Assembly (NCBI RefSeq): GCF_002209565.1
Contig: NZ_NJIH01000001.1
Span: forward strand, 124,001-188,000
Direction of reading: 5' to 3'
DNA: 64,000 nt
Source of the DNA: Candidimonas nitroreducens
Lineage (GTDB): Bacteria; Pseudomonadota; Gammaproteobacteria; Burkholderiales; Burkholderiaceae_B
Part shown: one piece after another, positions 8,012 to 16,812 of the stretch
Layout: every line of letters starts with the position of its first letter
Position numbering within the stretch: position 1 is the first letter of the stretch
Made by a program: the position numbers and the translations under genes
Notes under the pieces: model-generated
What the model was told of the DNA's origin: nothing
Database searches by the model: none
Seen by the model: only the letters and a program-made list of their open reading frames with translations

Positions 8012-9238
8012 GTGCCGCACCCGATCTTTACCATCCACCCCGATAAAAGCCTGCCGCAGGGCGCGACCGCCGCTGTCGAAGCGTCGTCCCGCCTGCACAG
8101 CCTGCCGCCGCTGTCGGTGTACGTGCACGTGCCCTGGTGCGTGCGCAAATGCCCATATTGCGACTTCAATTCGCATGCGCTGCGCGGCGAGCTGCCCGAG
8201 CGCCAGTACCTGGATGCCTTGCGCAGCGACATCGAGCAGTCGCTGCCGCTGATCTGGGGCCGCCGGGTCACCACCGTCTTCATCGGCGGCGGCACGCCCA
8301 GCCTGCTGTCGGCCGCCGCCGTGGACGAGATGCTGGCCATGCTGCGCAGCTATCTCACGGTGCTGCCGGATGCCGAAATCACGCTCGAAGCCAACCCCGG
8401 CACGGCGGAGGCCGGGCGCTTTGCCGATTACGCCCGCAGCGGGGTGAATCGAATTTCATTAGGTATACAAAGTTTCGACGACCGTGCCCTGCAGGCCCTG
8501 GGCCGCATCCATGACGCGCGCCAGGCGCGCGCCGCGGTGGATATGGCGCAGCAGGCGGTGCAGCGGGTCAACCTGGATCTGATGTACGCGCTGCCGGGCC
8601 AGACGCTGGACGGCTGCGCCGCAGACCTGCGCCAGGCCATGGCATACGGTACCAGCCATTTGTCGCTGTACCACCTGACCATGGAGCCCAATACGGTGTT
8701 CGCCAAGTATCCGCCGGTAGTGCCCGACGACGACACCAGCGCCGCCATGCAGGAACTGATCGCGCAGCACACGGCCGAGGGCGGCTGGGAACGCTACGAG
8801 GTCTCGGCCTACGCGCGGCCCGGGCAGCGCTGCCTGCACAATATGAATTACTGGGAATTCGGCGACTATCTGGGCGTCGGGCCCGGCGCCCACGGCAAGC
8901 TGTCGTTTCACGACCGCATTCTGCGCCAGGCGAAGGCGCGCAACCCGCAGTCCTGGATGGAGCGCGCATCACGCATGGACGGTAGCCATATCGCCGAACA
9001 ACGCGAGGTGCAGGCGCAGGAACTGGGTTTCGAATTCATGCTGAATGCGCTGCGCCTGAAGGCGGGCGTGCCGGCCGCCCTGTTCACCGAACGCACCGGC
9101 CTGTCCATTCTGGCGCTGGCGCCCGCACTGGAAAGGGCGACTGCGCGCGGCCTGGTGGTGGCGGATCCTTCCAGGCTGCAGGCCACCGAGCTCGGCTGGC
9201 GGTTTTTGAATGATTTGTTGGCCGAGTTCCTGGAATGA
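8012..9238 (+). CDS. hemW: HemW-like radical SAM protein
   Basis: Radical SAM protein of the HemW family, a heme chaperone formerly confused with oxygen-independent coproporphyrinogen oxidase HemN. The GTG at 8012 is preferred because it follows AAAGGCGG and lies 14 bp after the rdgB stop; this gives 408 residues. The 4Fe-4S motif CVRKCPYC is at residues 43-50, in the HemW context VYVHVPWC. Other motifs are VFIGGGTPSLL, ITLEANPGT and RISLGIQSFDD, with a winged C-terminal domain from about residue 310. It is translationally linked to rdgB. Known family knowledge, not sequence alone, supports heme transfer over HemN activity. Confidence 0.93.
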   Translation: MPHPIFTIHPDKSLPQGATAAVEASSRLHSLPPLSVYVHVPWCVRKCPYCDFNSHALRGELPERQYLDALRSDIEQSLPLIWGRRVTTVFIGGGTPSLLSAAAVDEMLAMLRSYLTVLPDAEITLEANPGTAEAGRFADYARSGVNRISLGIQSFDDRALQALGRIHDARQARAAVDMAQQAVQRVNLDLMYALPGQTLDGCAADLRQAMAYGTSHLSLYHLTMEPNTVFAKYPPVVPDDDTSAAMQELIAQHTAEGGWERYEVSAYARPGQRCLHNMNYWEFGDYLGVGPGAHGKLSFHDRILRQAKARNPQSWMERASRMDGSHIAEQREVQAQELGFEFMLNALRLKAGVPAALFTERTGLSILALAPALERATARGLVVADPSRLQATELGWRFLNDLLAEFLE

Positions 9239-9272
9239 TGTGTGCCCAGCCCCGGCTCTGTTTTGCCCGTTA

Positions 9273-9289
9273 CGCACTGTAATGGTGCA
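9273..9289 (+). promoter_or_regulatory. NtrC-binding site 1 (distal)
   Basis: CGCACTGTAATGGTGCA is a dyad matching the NtrC consensus TGCACC-n5-GGTGCA with two differences. It is the distal of two sites upstream of the glnA sigma-54 promoter, about 125 bp before the -12 element. Confidence 0.7.
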
Positions 9290-9316
9290 TTATGGTTTTT
9301 CTCTTGCACTATAATT

Positions 9317-9333
9317 TGCACCATATTGGTGCG
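9317..9333 (+). promoter_or_regulatory. NtrC-binding site 2 (proximal, near-consensus)
   Basis: TGCACCATATTGGTGCG is almost a perfect NtrC dyad. With site 1 it forms an enhancer pair centred about 45 bp apart, an arrangement known to let phosphorylated NtrC oligomerise and activate sigma-54 polymerase at glnA. Confidence 0.85.
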
Positions 9334-9414
9334 AATAGTTGGTGCGTTTGATGTTTTGCTTTTTTCGACCCGCGCTGCGATGCAAAAACACCCCAGGGAT
9401 ATTGCATTCAAAGC

Positions 9415-9430
9415 TGGCACAAGTATTGCT
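9415..9430 (+). promoter_or_regulatory. Sigma-54 promoter of glnA
   Basis: TGGCAC-AAGTA-TTGCT is an exact -24/-12 sigma-54 promoter, with GG and GC at the required spacing. It lies 55 bp before the glnA ATG and downstream of two NtrC sites, so glnA and probably ntrBC are induced under nitrogen limitation. Confidence 0.88.
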
Positions 9431-9484
9431 TTATACCTGGCAAACCTGTTTTCGGTTTGACCTAATTCCAGTCTAGGAGCCCCT

Positions 9485-10897
9485 ATGTCCACCCCCGAAG
9501 ATGTCGTACAGCTCATCAAAGACCGCGAAGTCGCCTTCGTCGATTTTCGCTTCACCGACACGATCGGCCGCGAACACCATATATCGGTGCCGGCCCATTC
9601 CGTGGATGAAGACAAGCTGGAGTCCGGCCAGGCCTTCGACGGCTCGTCCATCCCCGGCTGGAAGGGCATCGAAGCCTCCGACATGCTGCTGATTCCCGAC
9701 CCGGAATCGGCCCGCCTGGATCCTTTCCGCGAAGAAACCACCCTGATCCTGACCTGCGACGTGGTCGAGCCCTCCGACCTGAAGGGCTATGACCGCGACC
9801 CGCGCTCGCTGGCCAAGCGTGCCGAGGCCTACCTGAAGTCCAGCGGCCTGGGCGACACCGCCTATTTCGGCCCGGAACCCGAATTCTTCGTGTTCGACGG
9901 CATTACCTGGAACGACGATATGTCGGGCTGTTTCGTCAAGATCAAGTCCGAAGAAGCGCCCTGGTCGCGCGGTCTGGAACTGGACGGCGGCAACCTCGGC
10001 CACCGCCCCGGCGTCAAGGGCGGCTATTTCCCGGTGCCTCCGGTCGACTCCTTCCAGGACATGCGCTCGGAAATGGTGCTGCTGATGGAACAGCAAGGCC
10101 TGCCGGTCGAAGTGCACCACCATGAAGTGGCGGCTCCCGGCCAGATGGAAATCGGCACCAAGTTCAGCACGCTGGTGCAGCGCGCCGACTGGAACCAGAT
10201 CCTGAAGTACACCGTGCATAATGTTGCGCACGTCTATGGCAAGACCGCGACCTTCATGCCCAAGCCCATCGTCGGCGACAACGGCTCGGGCATGCACGTG
10301 CACCAGTCCATCTGGAAAGACGGCCAGAACCTGTTCGCCGGCAACGGCTATGCCGGCCTGTCCGAGTTCGCGCTGTACTACATAGGCGGCATCATCAAGC
10401 ACGCCCGCGCGCTCAACGCCATTACCAACCCGGGCACCAACTCGTACAAGCGCCTGGTGCCGCACTTCGAAGCGCCCGTGAAGCTGGCCTATTCGGCCCG
10501 CAACCGCTCGGCGTCGATCCGCATCCCCTATGTCGGCAACCCCAAGGCGCGCCGCATCGAGGCCCGCTTCCCCGATCCCCTGGCCAACCCCTACCTGGCC
10601 TTCTCGGCCCTGATGATGGCCGGCCTGGACGGCGTGCAGAACAAGATTCACCCCGGCGACCCGGCCGACAAGAATCTGTACGACCTGCCGCCCGAGGAAG
10701 ATGCCAAGATCCCGACGGTGTGCGCCTCGCTGGAACAGGCGGTGGAATACCTGGATCAGGATCGCGAGTTCCTGACCCGCGGCGGCGTGTTCAGCAACGA
10801 CATGATCGACGCGTACATCGAGCTGAAGATGGCCGAGATCACCCGCCTGCGGATGACCTCGCACCCCGTCGAGTTCGACATGTACTACAGCCTGTAA
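9485..10897 (+). CDS. glnA: Glutamine synthetase type I
   Basis: Dodecameric cytosolic enzyme making glutamine from glutamate, ammonia and ATP; 470 residues, the usual GSI-beta length. The N-terminal beta-grasp has [18 protein letters not shown] and the signature [10 protein letters not shown]. The catalytic domain has [12 protein letters not shown], the ATP-binding [20 protein letters not shown] and NRSASIRIP. The adenylylation site is Tyr399 in NLYDLPPEE, so activity is probably also controlled by GlnE adenylylation. Transcription is from the NtrC/sigma-54 promoter directly upstream, and ntrB follows after a gap with two strong hairpins. Confidence 0.98.
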   Translation: MSTPEDVVQLIKDREVAFVDFRFTDTIGREHHISVPAHSVDEDKLESGQAFDGSSIPGWKGIEASDMLLIPDPESARLDPFREETTLILTCDVVEPSDLKGYDRDPRSLAKRAEAYLKSSGLGDTAYFGPEPEFFVFDGITWNDDMSGCFVKIKSEEAPWSRGLELDGGNLGHRPGVKGGYFPVPPVDSFQDMRSEMVLLMEQQGLPVEVHHHEVAAPGQMEIGTKFSTLVQRADWNQILKYTVHNVAHVYGKTATFMPKPIVGDNGSGMHVHQSIWKDGQNLFAGNGYAGLSEFALYYIGGIIKHARALNAITNPGTNSYKRLVPHFEAPVKLAYSARNRSASIRIPYVGNPKARRIEARFPDPLANPYLAFSALMMAGLDGVQNKIHPGDPADKNLYDLPPEEDAKIPTVCASLEQAVEYLDQDREFLTRGGVFSNDMIDAYIELKMAEITRLRMTSHPVEFDMYYSL

Positions 10898-10922
10898 TAC
10901 GCGGCTGCGGCCCCCGGGCTGC

Positions 10923-10957
10923 GCCGGGCCGCCGTGTCGCGTACGCGGCGGCCCGGC
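10923..10957 (+). terminator. GC-rich hairpin downstream of glnA
   Basis: GCCGGGCCGCCG and CGGCGGCCCGGC form a perfect 12-bp stem with an 11-nt loop, 25 bp after the glnA stop. There is no T-run, so it is more likely a partial (factor-dependent) terminator or mRNA-stabilising processing hairpin that keeps ntrBC expression below glnA than a full intrinsic terminator. Confidence 0.5.
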
Positions 10958-10993
10958 AAGCCGGCCCATCTGCGGCCTTCGATTTCAGTGGAC

Positions 10994-11021
10994 TAGGGCC
11001 TGTTAGTGTGAACAGGCCCTA
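10994..11021 (+). other. Perfect 11-bp hairpin just before ntrB
   Basis: TAGGGCCTGTT and AACAGGCCCTA form a perfect 11-bp stem with a 6-nt loop, ending 13 nt before the ntrB ATG and abutting its ribosome-binding site (AAAGGG). No T-run follows. It could attenuate readthrough or limit ntrB translation; role inferred. Confidence 0.5.
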
Positions 11022-11033
11022 AAGGGTAGCGGC

Positions 11034-12086
11034 ATGGATGTTTCGAGCTACGACTTGCTGGCCACTGCGGTATTGCTCCTGGACGAGCAGGGCAGGGTGG
11101 CGCATGTCAATGCGGCCGCCGAGGAATTGTTCGGCCTGTCGCGCAAGCAGTTGGCCGGCGCGCCCGCCCACGGCCTGTTCGGCCAGGACATAGGCCTGCA
11201 GGCGCGCTTTTCCCAGGCACTGCAGGGCCGCTTCGGCGTGCTGCGCCAGGATCTGGCGCTGGCGCGCCCGGACGGCGCCGTGCCGGTCAGCGTTACCCTG
11301 GTGCAGTTGCAGGGCCAGCCCTGGGCCGCGCTGCTGGAAGTGCGCGAACTCGAACACCACGTGCTGATCGAGCGCAACCGCCATCTTAGCCAGGAACTCG
11401 ACGTGCAGCGTGAATCCCTGCGCAATCTGGCGCACGAAGTTAAGAACCCGCTGGGCGGGATCCGCGGCGCTGCGCAGCTGCTCGAGGCCGAGCTGGACGA
11501 CGGCTCGCTGCGCGAATACACGCGTGTCATCATGTCCGAGGCCGACCGCCTCAGCGGCTTGGTCGACCGGCTGATCGCGCCGCAGCGCCAGTCGCTGAAC
11601 GCCGCGCGCTTCAATATCCACGAAATTTGCGAACGCGTCTACGCCTTGCTGCGGGCCGAGTACGGCGCGCGCCTGCAGGTCGTGCGCGACTACGACGCCT
11701 CGGCGCCCGACCTGGTGGGCGACCGCGAGCGGCTGCTGCAGGCCTTGCTGAACATCGCGGGCAATGCCGCGCAGGCGCTTACCGAGAACGACACCGACGC
11801 GGCGCCGGTACTGACCCTGCGCACCCGCATCGGCCGCGGATTGATACTGGCCCGGCGCTCGGTGCGGATGGGGATCGTGGTCTCTGTCATCGACAATGGG
11901 CCGGGTGTCCCCGAGGCCTTGCGCGACAAGGTTTTTCATCCCCTGGTCACCGGCCGCGCCAGCGGCACGGGCCTGGGCTTGAGCCTGGCACAGGAATTCG
12001 TGCAGCAGCACGGCGGGGTCATCGAGTTCGATTCGGTGCCGGGCTACACCGAGTTCCGCATGATTCTGCCGCTGGAGCTGCCATGA
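11034..12086 (+). CDS. glnL: Nitrogen-sensing histidine kinase NtrB
   Basis: Cytosolic histidine kinase/phosphatase that controls NtrC phosphorylation in response to PII; 350 residues. Residues ~1-110 form a PAS domain (ATAVLLLDEQGRVAHVNAAA). The dimerisation/H-box is LRNLAHEVKNPLGGIRGAA, with phosphoacceptor His134. The ATPase domain shows the N box LNIAGNAAQAL, the G1 box VIDNGPGVP and the G2 box GTGLGLSLAQEF. No TM segment is present, as expected for NtrB. It is in the glnA-ntrB-ntrC cluster, with 103 bp between its stop and ntrC. Confidence 0.96.
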   Translation: MDVSSYDLLATAVLLLDEQGRVAHVNAAAEELFGLSRKQLAGAPAHGLFGQDIGLQARFSQALQGRFGVLRQDLALARPDGAVPVSVTLVQLQGQPWAALLEVRELEHHVLIERNRHLSQELDVQRESLRNLAHEVKNPLGGIRGAAQLLEAELDDGSLREYTRVIMSEADRLSGLVDRLIAPQRQSLNAARFNIHEICERVYALLRAEYGARLQVVRDYDASAPDLVGDRERLLQALLNIAGNAAQALTENDTDAAPVLTLRTRIGRGLILARRSVRMGIVVSVIDNGPGVPEALRDKVFHPLVTGRASGTGLGLSLAQEFVQQHGGVIEFDSVPGYTEFRMILPLELP

Positions 12087-12189
12087 GTGCCGCGGCGGCG
12101 GCGCGGCTCGATGTACGGCTGGCGCGCACCGGCGCGCGCCAGCGCCGTGGCCGGGTGCACGCGCCGGACAACACAGAAAGGTGGGCTGT

Positions 12190-13755
12190 ATGAACTCCGT
12201 CTGGGTGGTCGACGACGACCAGAGCATACGCTGGGTGCTGGAAAAAGCCCTAGCCAAAGTGGCGATCGAGGTGCGCAGCTTCTCGAATGCCGCCGCGGCG
12301 CTCGAAGCGCTGCGCACCGAGACGCCGTCGGTGCTGGTTACCGACGTGCGCATGCCGGGCCAGGACGGCCTGAGCCTGCTGCAGACCATCAAGCAGCAAC
12401 ATCCCGGGCTGGCCGTGATCGTCATGACGGCCTTCACCGACCTGGACAGCACCGTCAAGGCCTTCCAGAAGGGTGCCTTCGACTATCTGGCCAAACCCTT
12501 CGATGTGAATGAAGCGGTGGCGCTAATCCGCCGCGCCGCGCAGGAACGCGAGGCGGCGCCGCAAGCGCAGCCCGCCTCCGGCCCGGCCGTCATGCTGCAA
12601 TCGTCGTCGCTGGCCATGCAGGAAGTGTTCCGCGCCATAGGGCGGCTGGCCTCATCGCGCGCTACCGTGCTGATCACCGGCGAATCGGGCACGGGCAAGG
12701 AACTGATTGCGCGTGCCCTGCATACCCATAGCGTGCGCGCCGGCGGCCCCTTCATCGCCTTGAATGCCGCCGCCATCCCGCGCGACCTGCTCGAGGCCGA
12801 GCTGTTCGGCCACGAGCGCGGCGCCTTCACCGGCGCCACCGCCTCGCGCCAGGGGCGTTTCGAGGCTGCGAATGGCGGCACGCTGTTCCTGGACGAAATC
12901 GGCGACATGCCGCTGGAGCTGCAGACGCGGCTGCTGCGCGTGCTGGCCGAAGGCAGCTTCTACCGTGTCGGCGGCTCGCAGGCGGTCAAGGTGGACGTGC
13001 GCATCGTCGCCGCGACCCATCAGCCGCTGGAACAGCGCGTGGCCCAGGGCCAGTTCCGCGAAGACCTGTTCCACAGGCTGAACGTGATACGCCTGCGCCT
13101 GCCGCCGCTGCGCGAACGCAAGGAAGACATCCCGGCGCTGGCGCAGTTGTTCCTGGACAATAGTGCGCGCAGCCTGGGCGTGCCGGTGCGCCGGCTCACG
13201 CCTGCGGCGCTGCAGGCGCTGCGGGATTTCGATTATCCCGGCAATATCCGTCAGCTGGAGAACTTCTGCCACTGGATGTCGGTGATGTCCGCCAGCCAGG
13301 TGGTCGACGTCGGCGATTTGCCGCCGGAAATTCACGCCGGCGGGGGCACCTCGGCAGGCTCTAACCAGGGCATGGGTGTTGGTAGTGGCGCTGGTAATGG
13401 CGTGGGCAATGGTTTGGGCTCCGATCGGGGCCATGGCGCGGGCTCGGGCCTGGGCGGTGACGATGTTTCGGGAGCCCAGGCCATGCCGGCCTCTGCCTCT
13501 TACCCGGGTGGCGCCGTCCACGGCGCAGCGCAGGTCGCGGGCTGGGCCGGACTGCTGGCCGCCGACGCCCGCGCCCGGCTGGAACGCGGCGAACCCGCGG
13601 TCATGAGCACGCTGACGCGCGATTTCGAGCGCACCCTGCTGCGCACCGCGCTGGAACACAGCCGCGGCAAGCGCATCGAGGCCGCGCAGCGCCTGGGCAT
13701 AGGGCGCAATACGCTGACCCGCAAGTGTCAGGAGCTGGGCCTGGAAGACGAATAA
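12190..13755 (+). CDS. glnG: Nitrogen response regulator NtrC
   Basis: Sigma-54-dependent activator, 521 residues from the ATG at 12190 (AAAGGTGG upstream; a GTG at 12181 is an alternative). Receiver: DDD near the N-terminus, phosphoacceptor Asp52 in VLVTDVRMPG. AAA+ domain: Walker A GESGTGKELIARALH, the sigma-54 contact loop GAFTGA, and GTLFLDEIGDMP. C-terminal Fis-type HTH: GKRIEAAQRLGIGRNTLTRK. Between the AAA+ domain and the HTH (residues ~381-445) is a long Gly/Ala/Ser-rich stretch built of GxG repeats (MGVGSGAGNGVGNGLG and similar), much longer and more repetitive than the usual NtrC linker. It presumably acts on the enhancer pair upstream of glnA. Confidence 0.95.
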   Translation: MNSVWVVDDDQSIRWVLEKALAKVAIEVRSFSNAAAALEALRTETPSVLVTDVRMPGQDGLSLLQTIKQQHPGLAVIVMTAFTDLDSTVKAFQKGAFDYLAKPFDVNEAVALIRRAAQEREAAPQAQPASGPAVMLQSSSLAMQEVFRAIGRLASSRATVLITGESGTGKELIARALHTHSVRAGGPFIALNAAAIPRDLLEAELFGHERGAFTGATASRQGRFEAANGGTLFLDEIGDMPLELQTRLLRVLAEGSFYRVGGSQAVKVDVRIVAATHQPLEQRVAQGQFREDLFHRLNVIRLRLPPLRERKEDIPALAQLFLDNSARSLGVPVRRLTPAALQALRDFDYPGNIRQLENFCHWMSVMSASQVVDVGDLPPEIHAGGGTSAGSNQGMGVGSGAGNGVGNGLGSDRGHGAGSGLGGDDVSGAQAMPASASYPGGAVHGAAQVAGWAGLLAADARARLERGEPAVMSTLTRDFERTLLRTALEHSRGKRIEAAQRLGIGRNTLTRKCQELGLEDE

Positions 13756-13874
13756 TTTCGTTTCCAAATCAACCGTACACTTCGCCAGCTTCGCTTACTG
13801 TGCTTACTGTACTAGGCCACCTGTCTGCGCTTCGCTTTCGCGTTCACGATCGGTTTAGAAATGGGATGAGGGGC

Positions 13875-14801
13875 TCAGGCGGGTTGCTGTCCCGAGCCCG
13901 TCAGCGCCTCGTGCAGGCGCGGCGAGTCCAGGCGCTGCAGCCACCATTTCAGGCCTTCGCCCTGGGCCGGCTCGCGCCAGGCGTACACGGCCTGCTCGCG
14001 TATGGGGATGCCGGTGGCGGTCTGGCGCTGCACCAGTAAGCCCTGATCCAGCCAGGGCCGGGCCATGCACAGCGGCAGGTGGCTGACGCCCAGGCCGCGC
14101 ACCAGCGCGTCGATCTTGCTGTGCATATTGGGCACGATCAGCAGCGGCTGGCGCGCATGGTAGCCGCGATCCTGAGGTTCCAGGCGGCGGCTGGTGTCGC
14201 TGACGACGATCGCGTGGCAGGCGAGCAGGTCGCCGGCAGCCAGCGCCCCTTCGTGCTGTGCCAGCGGGTGGCCCGGCGCCATGCAGAGCACGAAATCCAC
14301 CGCGCCTATCGGCCGTGAACTGAAGCCGCCCGTCGGTGCGTGCAGCGCGTCGGCGCCGATCAGCAGGTCGGCGCGGCCAGTCAGCAGCGCGTCCCAGTTG
14401 CCGCCCAGCACCTCTTCGGTGAAGCGCAGCCGCGTCTGCGCGGCCAGGGCCTGGAACTCGGCCACCAAGTCCCAGATGGCCGCGGGATTCACGGCCGGGC
14501 TCAGGGCGATGCGCAGTTCGGTTTCCCAGCCGGTGGCGATGCGCCGCACGCGCAGGGCGATGTCTTCCAGTTCCGCCAGCACGTGCCGGCCATCCTCCAG
14601 CAGCGCGCGGCCCGCCGGGGTGAGGACGGCGTGCGGGCCGCGCCGGTCGAACAGCAGCACGTCCAGATCGTCTTCGAGCTTGCGTACGCTGTAGGTGACG
14701 GAAGAGGGCACTTTGTCCAGCGCCTGGGCGGCGCGCGCGAAGCTGCCATAGCGCGCGATCGCGTCGAGCATCACGAACATATCGGGGGTCAGGCTTTGCA
14801 T
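13875..14801 (-). CDS. LysR-family regulator, divergent from pirin
   Basis: LysR-type transcriptional regulator of 308 residues, starting at ATG 14801 (MQSLTPDMFVMLDAIARYGS). The winged HTH is at residues ~1-60 (ARAAQALDKVPSSVTYSVRKLEDDLDVLLF), followed by a substrate-binding domain with ITALSPAV-like (RIALSPAVNPAAIWDL) effector pocket segments. It is transcribed divergently from a pirin gene, an arrangement found repeatedly in proteobacteria in which the LysR protein controls the pirin gene. A perfect dyad in the shared region (14981-14997) is the obvious operator. The inducer is unknown. Confidence 0.88.
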   Translation of the reverse strand: MQSLTPDMFVMLDAIARYGSFARAAQALDKVPSSVTYSVRKLEDDLDVLLFDRRGPHAVLTPAGRALLEDGRHVLAELEDIALRVRRIATGWETELRIALSPAVNPAAIWDLVAEFQALAAQTRLRFTEEVLGGNWDALLTGRADLLIGADALHAPTGGFSSRPIGAVDFVLCMAPGHPLAQHEGALAAGDLLACHAIVVSDTSRRLEPQDRGYHARQPLLIVPNMHSKIDALVRGLGVSHLPLCMARPWLDQGLLVQRQTATGIPIREQAVYAWREPAQGEGLKWWLQRLDSPRLHEALTGSGQQPA

Positions 14802-15121
14802 GCGGCGGCAGGCTCCTGGACTGTGGCGGCGGCCGCCTCGGCAGCGGCGCGGCATTGCGGCACCCGAGCCTCGGCCGCGATGCGGCGGGCTCGCGGCAGC
14901 CTTCGGGCTTTGCGGCTCGCCGCCAGGAATTTCCGTGTCCGGCCGGGCCGAGGCGTCGATCCGGCTGCCGGGCAGGCTACATTCAAAAAATTTGAATATA
15001 GAGTTTAAAACGCCTCAGCCACAGGGGCAAGGCAATGTGTGAGAATTATTCCATAGCGGTTGGCACATCGGCGAATCCCAGCCCTTGGCCAACCATTCAA
15101 TATTTTAAAACGGAGTATTCC
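14802..15121. other. Divergent LysR/pirin control region
   Basis: This 320-bp region has no gene. The first 160 bp are GC-rich and featureless; the part nearest the pirin gene is AT-rich and carries the dyad at 14981-14997 and probable promoter elements. Confidence 0.6.
14981..14997. promoter_or_regulatory. Candidate LysR operator
   Basis: ATTCAAAAAATTTGAAT is a 17-bp dyad with 7-bp perfect arms and a 3-bp centre. It lies between divergent LysR and pirin genes, and its T-n11-A geometry is typical of LysR sites. Binding is inferred. Confidence 0.6.
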
Positions 15122-15823
15122 ATGAATGTCCTGCGACGCGCCACTGAACGGGGCCATGCCGAGCACGGCGGCTGGCTGAATTCCTATCACACGTTTTCCT
15201 TTGCCGATTACTACGACCCCGAGCACATGGGCTTTGGCGCGCTGCGCGTCATCAATGACGACCGCATCGCCGCCAGCCGTGGCTTCGGCGCCCATCCGCA
15301 TCGCGACATGGAGATCATCACCTACCCGCTGGCGGGCTCGCTGCGCCATCAGGACAGCATGGGCCATGGCTCGACGATACGCCCGGGCATCGTGCAGCGC
15401 ATGAGCGCCGGGCGCGGCGTGGTGCATTCGGAAATGAACCCCAGCCCCGACACCGAGGCGCATATCCTGCAGATCTGGATAGAGCCGAACGTGCGCGGCA
15501 TCACGCCCGAATACGAAGAGAAGTCTTTCGACGAGGTTTACGTGCCCAATGCCCTGGTGCCGATCCTGTCGCCCGACGGCCGCGCATCCACCATGCGCAT
15601 CCACCAGGATGCTCTCATGTACGCGGGCCGCTTCGACGGCGAGCTGCAGGTGGTTCACACGCTGCAGCCGGGCCGCAAGGCGTGGCTGCACGTGGCGCGC
15701 GGCGACATTCGCGTCAACGGCCAGGATCTGCACGCCGGCGACGCGCTGGCCGTGTCAGGCGAGGCGGAACTGCGCCTGGAACGCGCCGACGACGCGGAAG
15801 TGCTGTTGTTCGACCTGGCGTAA
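15122..15823 (+). CDS. Pirin-family protein (YhhW-like quercetinase type)
   Basis: Bicupin of the pirin family, 233 residues, close in length to E. coli YhhW, a metal-dependent quercetin 2,3-dioxygenase. The start is ATG 15122 after CGGAG. The N-terminal cupin has FSFADYYDPEHMGFGALRV and the metal ligands in GAHPHRDMEIITYPLAG, then QRMSAGRGVVHSEMNP with the later His and Glu; all expected ligands are visible. The C-terminal cupin is degenerate, as usual. The physiological substrate is unknown; a redox or flavonoid-related role is only possible. Divergent from its probable LysR regulator. Confidence 0.92.
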   Translation: MNVLRRATERGHAEHGGWLNSYHTFSFADYYDPEHMGFGALRVINDDRIAASRGFGAHPHRDMEIITYPLAGSLRHQDSMGHGSTIRPGIVQRMSAGRGVVHSEMNPSPDTEAHILQIWIEPNVRGITPEYEEKSFDEVYVPNALVPILSPDGRASTMRIHQDALMYAGRFDGELQVVHTLQPGRKAWLHVARGDIRVNGQDLHAGDALAVSGEAELRLERADDAEVLLFDLA

Positions 15824-15961
15824 CAGGCGCTGGGTAGCGGGGCGCTATCGGGAAAAACCCGTAGTCAGGTAAAATAGCAGTATCCAGCGGCCTCTCCCGG
15901 TTCTGGCCATGTACAGGCCGGGGCTGAGAGCAGGCCGCACCCCTATCTTCCACGAATCTTT

Positions 15962-16738
15962 ATGGCAGCCTTCAACTCCGAGCAAGTTCTTAGTGTGCGT
16001 CACTGGAACGACACTTTGTTTTCCTTCACCACTACGCGTGATGCCGCGCTGCGCTTCCATAACGGCCATTTCGTCATGCTCGGCCTGGAAGTCGACGGCA
16101 AGCCGCTGGTGCGCGCCTACAGCATCGCCAGCGCCAACTACGAAGAAAATCTGGAATTCCTCAGCATCAAGGTGCAGAACGGCCCGCTGACCTCGCGCCT
16201 GCAGCACCTGCGCGAGGGCGATTCGGTGCTGGTCAGCCGCAAGCCGGTTGGCACGCTGGTGGTGCAAGACCTGAAGCCGGGCAAGCACCTGTACCTGTTC
16301 GCCACGGGCACGGGCCTTGCGCCCTTCATGAGCATCATCAAAGACCCCGAAGTCTACGAGCGCTTCGAGAAAGTCGTGCTGCTGCATGGCGTGCGCTATG
16401 CCAGCGAACTGGCCTATGCGGACTACATCCAGAAAGAACTGCCGGCCAATGAATATTTCGGCGAACAGATCCGCGACAAGCTGATCTACTATCCCACCGT
16501 CACGCGCGAACCTTTCCATCACCAGGGGCGCATCACCGAACTGGTGGAAAGCGGTAAGCTGTTCGAAGACATCGGCCTGCCGCCGCTCGATCCGGCCACC
16601 GACCGGGGCATGATCTGCGGCAGCCCGCACATGCTGGCCGACATCAGCAGCATGCTCGACCGGCGCGGTTTCGTGGTCTCGACCGGCGTCGGCCAGCCCG
16701 GCGACTACGTGGTGGAACGCGCGTTCGTCGAAAAATAA
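15962..16738 (+). CDS. fpr: Ferredoxin--NADP+ reductase
   Basis: FAD flavoprotein that moves electrons between NADPH and ferredoxin or flavodoxin; 258 residues, cytosolic. The FAD site is LVRAYSIASANYEENLEF (the RAYS motif) and the NADP site FATGTGLAPFMSIIKDP. The C-terminus VERAFVEK has the form of bacterial subclass I Fpr. Such enzymes supply electrons for oxidative-stress defence and iron release; oxyR lies about 2.6 kb downstream, but no shared operon is implied. Confidence 0.94.
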   Translation: MAAFNSEQVLSVRHWNDTLFSFTTTRDAALRFHNGHFVMLGLEVDGKPLVRAYSIASANYEENLEFLSIKVQNGPLTSRLQHLREGDSVLVSRKPVGTLVVQDLKPGKHLYLFATGTGLAPFMSIIKDPEVYERFEKVVLLHGVRYASELAYADYIQKELPANEYFGEQIRDKLIYYPTVTREPFHHQGRITELVESGKLFEDIGLPPLDPATDRGMICGSPHMLADISSMLDRRGFVVSTGVGQPGDYVVERAFVEK

Positions 16739-16812
16739 GCCCTGGGGGGCTGTTAATATTCTCTATAGATGATTACACTTCGATAGTTGTTTTCGTCTCA
16801 TAGAGGTTACGC

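Noticed and set aside
6214-8340. A very long open frame antisense to rph, rdgB and hemW (over 700 codons).
   Set aside because: It is a by-product of GC-rich codon use; its product has no domain and the opposite strand encodes three certain enzymes.
10994-11021. The perfect hairpin before ntrB was considered as the end of an insertion sequence.
   Set aside because: No second end, no target duplication and no transposase nearby.
15894-15950. CTGAGA within GGGGCTGAGAGCAGGCCGCA before fpr recalls the TPP riboswitch.
   Set aside because: The second conserved half (ACCUGA-type region and paired stems) is absent, and fpr is not a thiamine gene.
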